Shown here one piece after another: positions 18,891-27,878 of a DNA stretch of 64,000 bases. Each line of letters begins with the position of its first letter. Position 1 is the stretch's first letter. Source of the DNA: Shewanella sp. VB17 (lineage in GTDB: Bacteria > Pseudomonadota > Gammaproteobacteria > Enterobacterales > Shewanellaceae); the NCBI RefSeq assembly GCF_013248905.1, contig NZ_JABRVS010000001.1:1426001-1490000 (forward strand), read 5' to 3'. The position numbers and the translations under genes are program-made. Under the pieces are notes generated by a model that was not told the DNA's origin, did not search any database, and worked only from the letters and a program-made list of their open reading frames with translations.

Positions 18891-20198
18891 ATGGAAATGA
18901 CATTTAATAGTGAAAGAAAACAGACTAGTATTATCCCTATGACGATAGTTGCTGTGCTATTTTTCGTATTGGGTTTTGCAACTTGGCTCAATGGTTCATT
19001 GATGCCGTATTTGAAACAGATCCTTCAGTTAACTCCATTTCAAGCATCACTTATTTTATTTTCCTTCTATATAGCAGTGACGTTTACCGCTCTACCATCA
19101 GCATGGGTGATTAGAAAAGTGGGCTATAAGAATGGTATGGCTCTTGGGATGGGGGTTATGATGATTGCTGGTTTGTTATTTATCCCTGCAGCTAAAACTC
19201 AGATTTTTGCTTTATTCCTGTGTGCTCAACTGGTTATGGGGGCTGGGCAGACTTTGTTGCAAACGGCTGTTAACCCATATGTTGTCCGCCTTGGTCCCGA
19301 GGAGTCGGCCGCGGCAAGGGTAAGCGTTATGGGAATTTTAAACAAGGGAGCAGGTGTCATTGCTCCTTTAGTATTCAGTGCTTTAATCTTAGATAGTTTT
19401 AAAGACCGAGTCGGTTTAGAGTTAACTCAACGTCATATTGATGAAATGGCTAATGGATTGGTTATTCCATATTTGGGCATGGCAATATTTATTGGTGCCT
19501 TAGCCTGGGTTGTTAAGAAGTCACCTCTACCTGAGTTATTAAACGAAGATAATGATGCTGAAATTAATAGTGTTGGACAGATAAAAGAAGCACTCTCTCA
19601 TCCAAGTCTTGCATTAGGTGTTGCCGCACTGTTTTTCTATGTGGCTGTAGAAGTCATAGCCGGTGATACGATAGGCACATATGCCCTTTCTTTAGGGATA
19701 GCAAGTTATGGGGTGATGACCTCTTATACGATGATTTGTATGGTATTGGGTTATACATTAGGTATTTTGACTATCCCTCGTTTTATTTCTCAACCTACAG
19801 CCTTAATGATTTCTGCCATATTGGGTGTGTTATTAACGTTAGGGATCATCTTTGGCGATAATGAATCTTATGTTGTGGCTAATACTTTGCTCGTGCCTTT
19901 TGGTGGTGCACAACTTCCTGATACCTTACTAATGATAGCTTTTTTAGGTTTAGCAAATGCGATCGTATGGCCAGCTGTTTGGCCACTTGCTTTATCAGGT
20001 ATGGGGAGGCTTACTTGTACCGGTTCTGCTCTGTTAATCATGGGGATTGCTGGTGGTGCATTTGGTCCATTATTTTGGGGATTAACAAGTTCAATTTCAT
20101 CAATTGGCCAACAGGGAGGCTATATGGTGATGTTACCTTGCTACCTGTTTATCCTATTTTATGCCGTTAAAGGCCACAAAATGAAAAGTTGGCAGTAA
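18891..20198 (+). CDS. nagP: GlcNAc permease NagP, major facilitator superfamily
   Basis: 435 residues with about twelve membrane segments of the FucP-like sugar:H+ symporter type. The helices hold the family patterns LGFATWLNGSLMPYLK in helix 1 and QTAVNPYV in helix 4. By family and context it brings GlcNAc into the cytoplasm, where NagK phosphorylates it, so the cell needs no phosphotransferase system for this sugar. It is a separate transcript with its own operator 161 bases upstream. The ribosome site is weak. It closes the cluster; tRNA genes follow on the other strand. Confidence 0.9.
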   Translation: MEMTFNSERKQTSIIPMTIVAVLFFVLGFATWLNGSLMPYLKQILQLTPFQASLILFSFYIAVTFTALPSAWVIRKVGYKNGMALGMGVMMIAGLLFIPAAKTQIFALFLCAQLVMGAGQTLLQTAVNPYVVRLGPEESAAARVSVMGILNKGAGVIAPLVFSALILDSFKDRVGLELTQRHIDEMANGLVIPYLGMAIFIGALAWVVKKSPLPELLNEDNDAEINSVGQIKEALSHPSLALGVAALFFYVAVEVIAGDTIGTYALSLGIASYGVMTSYTMICMVLGYTLGILTIPRFISQPTALMISAILGVLLTLGIIFGDNESYVVANTLLVPFGGAQLPDTLLMIAFLGLANAIVWPAVWPLALSGMGRLTCTGSALLIMGIAGGAFGPLFWGLTSSISSIGQQGGYMVMLPCYLFILFYAVKGHKMKSWQ

Positions 20199-20519
20199 GA
20201 TCTGATCCCAGACCTAATCAATTAGTTAAATAAGTTAATAAAAGAGTCTTATACCAATGTGGCTTTAACTGGTTATATATAGGTTAAGGGCTCCGGTAGG
20301 ATAGCTAAACAAGGTAGCGTATCCACTTCTAGATATCGATAACACAGTACAGGTATGCTATTTCTTCGTTATGAAATATTGAATTAAAATAACTAACCCA
20401 TTAATTTCTGAAAACACCATGGATGGTGTGAATGTAGGAGTGATTAACGTCCTCGAACTCTGTCACTCCCAGTATCTTGAGGTAGTTTTGGGATAGTTAA
20501 TGTGATTTTTACATATAAA
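20199..20519. other. Intergenic region after nagP with several small hairpins
   Basis: No ORF of note. Three inverted repeats stand close together: GGATA/TATCC (about 20299-20320), ACACCATGGATGGTGT (about 20414-20429) and GGAGTGA/TCACTCC (about 20440-20470). Such clusters are often remains of small mobile repeats, but I saw no second copy in this window. Confidence 0.4.
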
Positions 20520-20550
20520 AAATCCTCGATAATATTTATTGTCGAGGATT
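20518..20550 (-). terminator. Terminator of the tRNA-Phe/tRNA-Thr transcript
   Basis: AATCCTCGA and its complement form a 9-10 bp stem. On the minus strand it is followed by TTTTTTATA. It lies 20 bases beyond the end of tRNA-Thr. Confidence 0.8.
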
Positions 20551-20570
20551 TATGTTCTTCATATAAATGA

Positions 20571-20646
<76 letters not shown>

Positions 20647-20653
20647 TAAATAT

Positions 20654-20729
20654 TGGTGCCCGAACCCGGAATCGAACCAGGGACACGAGGATTTTCAATC
20701 CTCTGCTCTACCGACTGAGCTATTCGGGC
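20654..20729 (-). tRNA. tRNA-Phe (anticodon GAA)
   Basis: A 76-base cloverleaf: acceptor GCCCGAA/TTCGGGC, D-arm AGCTCAGTCGGTAGAGC, anticodon loop TTGAAAA, T-loop TTCGATT, encoded CCA. It is first in the transcript with tRNA-Thr 7 bases behind. Confidence 0.96.
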
Positions 20730-20805
20730 AACTAAACTAAGCGTTAGTTAACTACTGAAGAGCATAAGGTATAACATATTTACCCCTCTGCTCTAGAGTG
20801 CGCGT

Positions 20806-20834
20806 ATCATATAGCTATGATCAGAGACGTGCAA
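20806..20834 (-). promoter_or_regulatory. Promoter of the tRNA-Phe/tRNA-Thr transcript
   Basis: On the minus strand TTGCAC (20834-20829), a 17-base spacer and TATGAT (20811-20806) are followed by ACGCGCAC. A GC-rich discriminator after the -10 element is the mark of stringently controlled stable-RNA promoters. Confidence 0.75.
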
Positions 20835-21236
20835 GGAATTTTTTTTTAAAGGTGGTTAACTTACCAAAAAATGTACAAAAGGTGGTTTTTGAACTAACGG
20901 TGAGCAGTATGTGATGAGTCTTGAGCATAACCGAGAGGAGATGTTAAAGTGAGATTGTCGCCATTGATTTTTTCTATTTTTACCGTCCGGATAATGTTAT
21001 TTCAGCTGCTCACACAGAGCCTTTCTCTTAATACCTAACTTTTATGGTATCAGGAGTTAACATCGTAAAACGTTCACATGGAGGTTGGGCGGCTTCGATA
21101 AAACAGCTGCTGACGATTGGCTTATCAATTACAAATCTTGTTGTTAGCGTAAACTTAATATCAGCAGAGGTTATATTCTAAAGCAGCTATGATGAAATTA
21201 GTATCATAATAGCTCTCTTAGGCGACCTAATTTTAC
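20835..21236. other. Intergenic region, nothing firm
   Basis: About 400 bases between the tRNA promoter and the end of the alanine-rich gene. A GGTGGTT repeat occurs at 20851 and 20881. No ORF with a credible start, no terminator and no RNA gene was seen. Confidence 0.4.
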
Positions 21237-22421
21237 TTAAGATAAAGAATTAAGCACATCGAGAAGTGATAGCGTCCCTGTGGCTTGGCTGATTTGTGGG
21301 CATGCAGCCTTTGCCGCATCGTATTCTCTTTGTGCAGTACTTTCTGCTGATTTAGCAGCTGTCAATTCTCGTGCGGTGTTTGTTTTAGCAGCCGTCGCTT
21401 CTGCTAGTTTTACTCCAGCTACAGCGCTTTTACTTGTGGCAACAGCAAGCTTAGCAGATGCAGCTTCTGCAGCAGCAGTGGCAATTTCACTTGTCGCTGC
21501 TGCTGTTTCTTCTGCGGTCCCCGCAGTGGATTCAGCGGTGAGTGCAGCGGACTCTGCTGCTGTTGCTGCAGTGGCAACACCTGCAGCAGCTGTTTCTGTT
21601 GCAGTTGCTGCTGTAACCCATGCCGTTGCGGCGGCTGTCGCGGCCTCTGAAGGACCAAAATCCCATCCTGGGATAGCATTCGATGCAATTGCTGCTGCTA
21701 GGGCTGCCGTTGCAGCGGCCAGATCAGCTGTTGCAGCAGCTAATGTTGCAGTGGCTGCAGTTTCAGCCACCGTTGCAGCACCAAGGATACCAGATGCCGC
21801 TGCGGTTGCTGCAGTCGCCGCACTTAATGCAGCGTCGGCTTCAGCAGCAGCTGCAGTGGCCGCTTGAGCCGCTTCAGCTGGGATAGCAAGCTTTGCTGCT
21901 GCTACAACCGCAGAGATGGACTTCTCAGTGACGTTTTCTTTAGCACGAGCATCTGCTTTTTCAGCGATACTCTCTTTTGACTTGGCTATGGCTAACTGTT
22001 TTTCGGCCTCTATTAAACGTTCTTGGGCTGGTGTGTTTTTAGCATTTTCAGTAGCGCTGTTTGCTGATTTTTTTATAGATGATATTGTTGATTTACATTC
22101 AAAAACAAAGGTATGTTTACCTGTGATTAATGACAGTTTTGATTGCCCATTTAACGTTTTTTCTGTTTCAAATCTATCTTTATATGCAGGAGAAACAATA
22201 TCTTTTAGATTCATGAATGAAGATAATAAATCATTGTCATCTTTGGGGTGAGTAAGAGCTGATAAGTACTTTATAGCATCATTTTTACTTTCTCCAGAAA
22301 ACCAATCTACCGTTTGATTTAGCATTTCTTTTGAATTATTGATATTTTGAGTATTGTAACTTCCACCTAAGTCATTAATGTTATTAGATCTAGTGCTTTC
22401 TAACCCAATTGATGTGGACAT
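21237..22421 (-). CDS. Alanine/threonine-rich helical protein of unknown function
   Basis: 394 residues, not recognised. Residues 1-95 look like a soluble, serine- and asparagine-rich domain (MSTSIGLESTRSNNINDLGG) without a signal peptide. From about 130 to 375 it is extremely rich in alanine with threonine, serine and glutamate, in runs such as ATATLAAATADLAAATAAL, interrupted by SNAIPGWDFGPSEAA at about 255-270. The C-terminal end (SQATGTLSLLDVLNSLS) is normal in composition. The pattern predicts long alpha-helices, as in coiled-coil or alanine-rich antifreeze proteins. The reverse strand also stays open because GCA/GCT/TGC codons mirror, but this strand has the normal-composition ends and TAAAGGAGT before ATG. 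Confidence 0.72.
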   Translation of the reverse strand: MSTSIGLESTRSNNINDLGGSYNTQNINNSKEMLNQTVDWFSGESKNDAIKYLSALTHPKDDNDLLSSFMNLKDIVSPAYKDRFETEKTLNGQSKLSLITGKHTFVFECKSTISSIKKSANSATENAKNTPAQERLIEAEKQLAIAKSKESIAEKADARAKENVTEKSISAVVAAAKLAIPAEAAQAATAAAAEADAALSAATAATAAASGILGAATVAETAATATLAAATADLAAATAALAAAIASNAIPGWDFGPSEAATAAATAWVTAATATETAAAGVATAATAAESAALTAESTAGTAEETAAATSEIATAAAEAASAKLAVATSKSAVAGVKLAEATAAKTNTARELTAAKSAESTAQREYDAAKAACPQISQATGTLSLLDVLNSLS

Positions 22422-22489
22422 AATAACTCCTTTAAATTATCGAAAAGATATTGAAGTAAATATATTATATGGTCGTTAGTTCACTGCAT

Positions 22490-22507
22490 ATCAGGTGAAT
22501 ACCTGAT
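22490..22507. promoter_or_regulatory. Palindrome upstream of the alanine-rich gene
   Basis: ATCAGGT and ACCTGAT face each other across four bases, about 70 bases before the start codon at 22421. This is a normal place for an operator. The protein that binds it is unknown. Confidence 0.4.
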
Positions 22508-22682
22508 TAATGTTTGAGCTGTTTATTGAAGTGGACGGTCGACAGATGATATCGTGAGTTCCACTGGTTTTTGGATTAACGATTGGGTTTAGTTTTGGTT
22601 TAAAGTGTTTGGAATTGATACTCACATGAGCATTTTGATGTGACTTGGGCATAATTGGACACTAATTATTTAGGACATTATT

Positions 22683-22865
22683 GTGGATTCAGGAAAGAAT
22701 AAATGTTTAATTATAGGTTCGGCTTGTAGCGGTCTCGCTGCTTTGGTTCACTTTGGGTGTGTTATTTTGGTTAATCAGCTCAGGCATTTGCTTATTTATT
22801 GGTATCCTATATGCGGTTGGCACTTTTCAGTCTTGGCCGCAATTAAGCATAAAAGTACTCACTGA
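22683..22865 (+). pseudogene. Fragment of a small membrane protein gene
   Basis: A 60-residue frame beginning MDSGKNKCLIIGSACSGLAALVHFGCVIL. The first 28 residues resemble the N-terminal helix of a family of about 130-residue, four-helix membrane proteins. After that the similarity is lost in this frame, so the gene appears broken by deletion or frameshift. This is from memory of the family and is tentative. It stands next to the HxlR gene on the opposite strand. Confidence 0.3.
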
Positions 22866-22903
22866 GTAAAAATGGTCAGTCTGCATACCATGGTGAGTTT
22901 ATT

Positions 22904-23230
22904 TCAACATTTTTTGGCATGCCATTGTGTGGCCCAATCTCTTAGTGGATCTAAGGTGTTCATCAGTGATAGACCTAGTCCTGTGAGCTCATAACCCGCA
23001 GAGGTTGTAACAAGCAGATTAGCTTGGCTGAGTTGTTTGATGCGATTATTTAATACTGAGGGAGAGAGACCGCCACAATCTTGTTGTAAGGCTCTAAAAC
23101 TTAGAGCCTGGCTGCGAAGCTCCCACATTATCCTCATATTCCATTTACGGCCAAGCAAATCAAATAAAGCCATGATTGGAATGCCCGTGCTTGATCCTCG
23201 AACAGCATTTTTTTGTTGTGAAATAGTCAT
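22904..23230 (-). CDS. HxlR-family transcriptional regulator
   Basis: 108 residues, the usual size for HxlR proteins, with a winged helix-turn-helix: LLGRKWNMRIMWEL, then the recognition region LSPSVLNNRIKQLSQANLL. It lacks the CxxxxxLxxIxGKW cysteine of redox-sensing members (the equivalent start is GIPIMALFDLLGRKW), so a different inducer is likely. It is divergent from a YciI-like gene, and a 15-bp palindrome lies between the two starts, suggesting local control. The role is inferred from the fold and arrangement. Confidence 0.85.
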   Translation of the reverse strand: MTISQQKNAVRGSSTGIPIMALFDLLGRKWNMRIMWELRSQALSFRALQQDCGGLSPSVLNNRIKQLSQANLLVTTSAGYELTGLGLSLMNTLDPLRDWATQWHAKKC

Positions 23231-23251
23231 AACTCTTGCGCTTCTAAAAAA

Positions 23252-23266
23252 GTAGCGTTACGCTAC
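23252..23266. promoter_or_regulatory. Probable operator of the HxlR regulator
   Basis: GTAGCGTTACGCTAC: six-base perfect arms with a three-base centre. It is in the 83-base gap between the divergent HxlR and YciI genes, 22 bases before the HxlR start codon. Confidence 0.6.
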
Positions 23267-23313
23267 GAAAGTAGTAGCACTGTATATTAATTAAATAAAA
23301 TTGCGAGGAAAAT

Positions 23314-23604
23314 ATGTTTTTAGTAGATATGACTTTTACCAACATGAATAAAATTACCCCTGAATTGACGCAGCAGCATAAGTTGTATCTTGAACAAGAA
23401 TATAAATCAAATAAACTCATGTTTGGAGGGCGAAAAGTCCCGAGAACGGGGGGAGTATTGTTATCACAACATGCTACAGAGCAAGTGCTCATCGAGATGT
23501 TAGAGGCAGATCCTTTCGTGAAAAGTGGTGCAGCTAGCTATTCAATTACTGAGTTCGTTCCCGTGATGGCCTCTCTGCAGTATGCCAGTACCCTAGATAA
23601 ATAA
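23314..23604 (+). CDS. YciI-like protein
   Basis: 96 residues with the YCII ferredoxin-like fold: MFLVDMTFTNMNKITPELTQQHKLYLEQEY, then LMFGGRKVPRTGGVLL, and the typical EADPFVKSGAASYSITEF. The conserved histidine (QQHKLYL) and the aspartate of ADPF proposed as active site in the family are present. The reaction is not known. GAGGAA precedes the start. It is probably the target of the divergent HxlR regulator. Confidence 0.82.
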   Translation: MFLVDMTFTNMNKITPELTQQHKLYLEQEYKSNKLMFGGRKVPRTGGVLLSQHATEQVLIEMLEADPFVKSGAASYSITEFVPVMASLQYASTLDK

Positions 23605-24104
23605 TCAGGTTCTCTTAGCTGACACGTGGGATAGTATAACTATTCTATTGCATAGAGATAGGTCGTTACTCTATCTCAGATCAGTCTATATTCTGACAGC
23701 CTAACCAGAGGACATATTATCGTTACTTGTGGCACTTAGCCAATGATTGACATCGTCAGATAATGACTTCGATTTAGAAAGAAAAGAGTGCTCATGAAGT
23801 GGTTGGAGTTAACTGTGTTCAAATATAGTTAGCACCTTGTCTCGCAACCATAAAAGAGCCGGATCTCGATGATTTCTTGAGTGCCAGAACAATGCGACCA
23901 CTTACACAGAGGATGCCAATGGTGAATTGAGATAAAGAGTGACATTTTGATATTGAACGACCAAAGATGAGTACATTTTTGCAGAAACTGATTGCTATTA
24001 AGTGGTAAGCTGCATTATTCACGATGACATTTTATATCTATTTATGTTGGTTTGCTCTGTGAAATCGCGATAGTAGGCGTTTGCAGGCAGTGAGGATAGT
24101 CGAA
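23605..24104. other. Intergenic region, nothing firm
   Basis: About 500 bases. The only long frame (23819-24022, minus) has no ribosome site and no recognisable sequence. It may hold remains of a lost gene. No hairpin with a T-tract was seen. Confidence 0.4.
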
Positions 24105-24530
24105 ATGGAATACCCCATCAAAGCTTCATGTCAATGCGGTCAAGTCAGCTATCAGTTAACAGTCCCACCTCAAAGGGTGATCGCTTGTTATTGTCAAGAG
24201 TGCCAAAAGCTCTCGACCAGTCCTTTTAGTATTACTGCGGTCGTTGCACGTAGTGCTATCGAGTTTACTGGTGAAATGAAGCAATGGAGCCGTATCGCAG
24301 AAAGTGGCAATGAAAACAGAGCCAAGTTTTGCCCTCAATGCGGGACAAGAATTTATCACTATAATCCGCAGACCCCCGAGCTCATTAAGCTAAAACTTAA
24401 GCCCGTGGGCGCTTCAGTTGACACAAGTTTTGCGCCAAGTCTTCATATTTTTATCAGTGAAACTCCCAGCTGGTATCAATTACCCCAAGGGATCACTGCC
24501 TATAAAAAGGGTGAGGGCGCGCCTAAATAA
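24105..24530 (+). CDS. GFA-family zinc protein
   Basis: 141 residues with the complete zinc set of the GFA/CENP-V fold: CQCGQVSYQL at the N terminus, CYCQECQKLS near residue 30 and CPQCGTRIYH near residue 77. Enzymes of this family were named for glutathione-dependent formaldehyde activation, but most members have no proven substrate. I choose ATG 24105, with GAGG 9 bases before it, over an upstream TTG at 24081. The MBL-fold gene lies 90 bases downstream and may share the transcript. Confidence 0.85.
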   Translation: MEYPIKASCQCGQVSYQLTVPPQRVIACYCQECQKLSTSPFSITAVVARSAIEFTGEMKQWSRIAESGNENRAKFCPQCGTRIYHYNPQTPELIKLKLKPVGASVDTSFAPSLHIFISETPSWYQLPQGITAYKKGEGAPK

Positions 24531-24620
24531 CCCCTATGTGTGACAAAAGTGATGAAAAATCTGCTCTGCAGAGAATGAGACACATTTAAATAAAAAATAA
24601 TAATAAATAATAGGAAGAGA

Positions 24621-25466
24621 ATGCAACTGACCACTTTAGTTGAAAACACACGACTCGATAATAGACCTGATCTCACGGTCGAAAGAGGGCTGTCGTTCCA
24701 TGCCACAACAATGGGCAAGCAAATATTATTTGATGCCGGTAACAGCCAAGCCTTTTGTGATAATGCTGAATTACTTAACATCAATATTCAAGAGGTTGAT
24801 GCGGCAGTGATCTCACATCGCCATCATGATCATTGCAATGGGGTTACGCATTTTCTAACACGGAACATTCAAGCTCCGGTATACTTTCGAGACTGTGAAG
24901 ACACTGAGTACCTCTTTAAATCTTTCGGCTTTAAGCGTAACGTCAGCATCAATAAAAAGATGTTTAGCCAAGCGCCTCAAAGGTTCAAATTTATCAACAC
25001 GCTGACGGAAATATATCCCAATATCTTTATCGTCACCGAGATCAGCAATAAATATCCACGCCCAGAGGGAAATAAGTATCTTTTTACTCACAAGGGCGAT
25101 GATTGCCATTTAGATGTATTCGAACACGAATTATTACTGATAGTGAAAGAACATGACGGCGTCATTATCTTTACTGGTTGTGCCCATAGTGGTGTTCTCA
25201 ATATGATAGAGACCACAATTCAGTTATTTCCAAATACACGTATTAAAGCTGTTGTGGGCGGTTTTCATCTAGTGGGCCTCCCTCTATTTAATAGCATCGG
25301 TGGGAGTAAAAAAGACATTGAAGCAATGGGTGAAATATTACTCAGTTACCCTATCGATAAATTATATACAGGTCACTGCACTGGGATGAAAGCCTATGGA
25401 ATACTCAAAAAAGTATTAGGTGACCGTCTTGAATACTTGCCTACAGGTGGCAGTGTAAGCATTTAG
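24621..25466 (+). CDS. Metallo-beta-lactamase-fold hydrolase
   Basis: 281 residues. The signature HxHxDH occurs as SHRHHDHCNGV, with further metal ligands in FTGCAHSGVLNM and GGFHLVG, and the C-terminal histidine in YTGHCTG. This layout matches the group often annotated as 7,8-dihydropterin-6-yl-methyl-4-(beta-D-ribofuranosyl)aminobenzene 5'-phosphate synthase-like. In bacteria these are usually of unknown substrate. GGAAGAG precedes the ATG. It has no obvious pathway partner nearby. Confidence 0.82.
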   Translation: MQLTTLVENTRLDNRPDLTVERGLSFHATTMGKQILFDAGNSQAFCDNAELLNINIQEVDAAVISHRHHDHCNGVTHFLTRNIQAPVYFRDCEDTEYLFKSFGFKRNVSINKKMFSQAPQRFKFINTLTEIYPNIFIVTEISNKYPRPEGNKYLFTHKGDDCHLDVFEHELLLIVKEHDGVIIFTGCAHSGVLNMIETTIQLFPNTRIKAVVGGFHLVGLPLFNSIGGSKKDIEAMGEILLSYPIDKLYTGHCTGMKAYGILKKVLGDRLEYLPTGGSVSI

Positions 25467-25656
25467 TGGCTATTTGCGTATGAGGGTAGATTTTCTGTAT
25501 TTCTAATAGAACGGGTGTATAGAAACAACCTATATGCGGCAGCAAGCTTCGCGTGTCTCGTTCTGTGATTGATAATGCAATCTACAGTAACTGAGATCAC
25601 TTTGTTTGATATAGTGAAGATGTTTAGCATCAATGGCTATTGGTTAGAGAAGTATC

Positions 25657-25699
25657 CCATACACAGAACGTCACCCGTTAAGGTGGTCTGTGTATGTGG
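25657..25699. repeat. Strong inverted repeat downstream of rpiA
   Basis: CCATACACAGA and TCTGTGTATGTGG enclose a second pair TCACC/GGTG, giving an almost complete 43-base hairpin. There is no T-tract on either strand. It lies 44 bases past the rpiA stop. Confidence 0.55.
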
Positions 25700-25742
25700 C
25701 CCTAAATACGTAGCACCTAATGACAAGCAGCAATAGAGCGGA

Positions 25743-26399
25743 TTATTTAACCGTGTTAACGCCATCTGGGGTACCGACTAACAGAATATCTGCTCCGCGT
25801 TTAGCAAATAAGCCGTTAGTCACCACGCCGACGATTTGGTTGATCTGTTCTTCAAGTTTCTTGGGATCCATTATTTTCATGTTGTATACATCAATAATAA
25901 TATTACCGTTATCAGTGAGCACTCCATCGCGGTATACAGGATCTCCACCTAATTTAACCAATTGGCGTGCAACATATGAACGCGCCATAGGGATAACTTC
26001 AACAGGCAGTGGGAACTCACCTAAAATATCCACTTGTTTGGTGTTATCAACAATACAGATAAACTTAGCAGCAACGGCTGCGACAATTTTTTCACGAGTC
26101 AGTGCGGCTCCCCCGCCTTTGATCATGTCCATATGGCCATTGATTTCATCTGCGCCATCGATATAAACAGAAATTTCATTGACAGAATTAAGATCAAACA
26201 CAGGGATCCCAAGGGCTTTCATTTTTTGTGTTGATGCTTCAGAGCTAGACACTGCACCTTCAATATCGGCCTTCATTGTTGCTAGGGCATCGATAAAGTG
26301 ATTGACGGTAGAACCTGTGCCAACACCCACTATACTGTCACTTTCTACGTATTTAAGTGCTGCCCAACCTGCGGCTTTTTTCATTTCATCTTGTGTCAT
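25743..26399 (-). CDS. rpiA: Ribose-5-phosphate isomerase A
   Basis: 218 residues (Escherichia coli RpiA has 219). The conserved blocks are all there: [13 protein letters not shown] near residue 25, YIDGADEI near 81, and [12 protein letters not shown] near 94 with the catalytic glutamate. It interconverts ribose-5-phosphate and ribulose-5-phosphate in the pentose phosphate pathway, in the cytoplasm. It appears monocistronic. Confidence 0.96.
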   Translation of the reverse strand: MTQDEMKKAAGWAALKYVESDSIVGVGTGSTVNHFIDALATMKADIEGAVSSSEASTQKMKALGIPVFDLNSVNEISVYIDGADEINGHMDMIKGGGAALTREKIVAAVAAKFICIVDNTKQVDILGEFPLPVEVIPMARSYVARQLVKLGGDPVYRDGVLTDNGNIIIDVYNMKIMDPKKLEEQINQIVGVVTNGLFAKRGADILLVGTPDGVNTVK

Positions 26400-26665
26400 A
26401 CTAGCTTCCTGTAGGGGGACTTAGTAAAATATTGTTTATACTCAAGTCACTTAAATATTCTTAATTCAGTGGCTTGAAGTCGCTTGGGTATATTATACCT
26501 TTGTAGAATCGTAACTTCAGTATTATCCTCGCATTTTTAACGCTATTTTGTGGGAAATAACGCTGTCATTCGACTTAATGAGATAATCGGTTTCTATTCG
26601 TTTGAATAACCATTTTTTAGACGCCATTACATTAAATGTGCAGTGGATCACTTGTAGGAGTATTT

Positions 26666-27595
26666 ATGGCTGGAGCGAGCTTACTGACATTGCTGGATGA
26701 TATTGCGACTATTTTAGATGATGTTGCTTTGATGAGTAAGGTTGCGGCGCGAAAGACGGCTGGAGTAATAGGTGATGACCTAGCGCTTAACGCGCAGCAA
26801 GTTGCTGGTGTTAGTGCCGACAGAGAGCTGCCGGTAGTATGGGCTGTTGCCCTAGGCTCGTTGAGGAATAAATGTATTTTAGTGCCAGCAGCGTTGCTTA
26901 TTAGTGCGATTATTCCTCAAGCTGTTATGCCTCTGCTTATGTTTGGTGGACTATTTCTTTGCTTTGAAGGCTTTGAGAAGCTCCACCATAGTTATGTCCA
27001 AAAGGGCATAAAGCAAGTTGATGAGGGGCAAGATATTATTCTAGTCGTTGATGATTTAGCTGCTTATGAAAAGGAAAAAATTCAAGGTGCGATCCGTACT
27101 GATTTTGTCTTGTCAGCTGAGATCATCGCGATCACTCTGGGTATTGTGGCTGATGCTAGTTTTCTGATTCAAGTATTCACTTTGTCTTTCATTGCGTTAG
27201 TGATGACGATTGGCGTCTACGGTTTAGTGGCTGGAATAGTTAAATTGGATGATCTGGGCTTATATCTAAACAGAAGAGAGGGTGGGGGCTTATTGACTCG
27301 ATTTGGACGTTGGTTTGGCGCCTGTTTAGTCAATACTGCTCCTTATCTGATGAAAGGGCTGACTGTGGTTGGTACTGTGGCTATGTTTATGGTTGGTGGT
27401 GGCATTTTAACGCATGGTTTGCATGCGGTGAGTGAGCTGTTTATTGATGTCGCTAGTTTAGTGGCAGGGCTAGCCGTTGTTGGACCTGTACTTTCCTTCA
27501 TTACTCCTAGTCTGCTTAATGCATTATTTGGCGTTATTGCTGGTGCGTTGGCATTGGTGTGTGTGTCGGTGATCCATAAAGTACGCAGTAAATAG
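26666..27595 (+). CDS. DUF808/YedI-family inner-membrane protein
   Basis: 309 residues starting MAGASLLTLLDDIATILDDVALMSK, which is characteristic of the YedI/DUF808 family, as is RKTAGVIGDDLALNAQQV. About seven or eight membrane helices follow. The function is unknown; some members are discussed as transporters. ATG 26666 has TAGGAG in front; an upstream start would add ten unrelated residues. It is flanked by divergent rpiA and a phosphoribosyltransferase gene, and appears to be a single-gene unit. Confidence 0.86.
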   Translation: MAGASLLTLLDDIATILDDVALMSKVAARKTAGVIGDDLALNAQQVAGVSADRELPVVWAVALGSLRNKCILVPAALLISAIIPQAVMPLLMFGGLFLCFEGFEKLHHSYVQKGIKQVDEGQDIILVVDDLAAYEKEKIQGAIRTDFVLSAEIIAITLGIVADASFLIQVFTLSFIALVMTIGVYGLVAGIVKLDDLGLYLNRREGGGLLTRFGRWFGACLVNTAPYLMKGLTVVGTVAMFMVGGGILTHGLHAVSELFIDVASLVAGLAVVGPVLSFITPSLLNALFGVIAGALALVCVSVIHKVRSK

Positions 27596-27878
27596 TTTTT
27601 TTCAACCTGTAAGCTTAAGGTATGCGAGTCTGATTAGAGTATGGGTGACGTGAGTTTATTTATTTTATAAGTATTAATAATCTTTTTAAATCAAGTTCTT
27701 TAGTATAAAAAATAATATAAAGTATGTTCCAATAGGCAGTTTTTCACTTTAAATAGAGCATCAATCGCATTGTTAGTTTAAAATGTTGCTCCCAAATCTG
27801 GTAGGTGCTGAATAAAGCTATTTTTGTGGCGAGCTCACCTACCTTACATTATATGAACAACAAAATGAGAATGGTTCG

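Noticed and set aside
21280..21867. Alanine-rich ORF of 195 codons on the plus strand
   Set aside because: It is the mirror of the minus-strand alanine-rich gene; GCA/GCT/TGC repeats stay open in several frames. It lacks a ribosome site and normal-composition ends.
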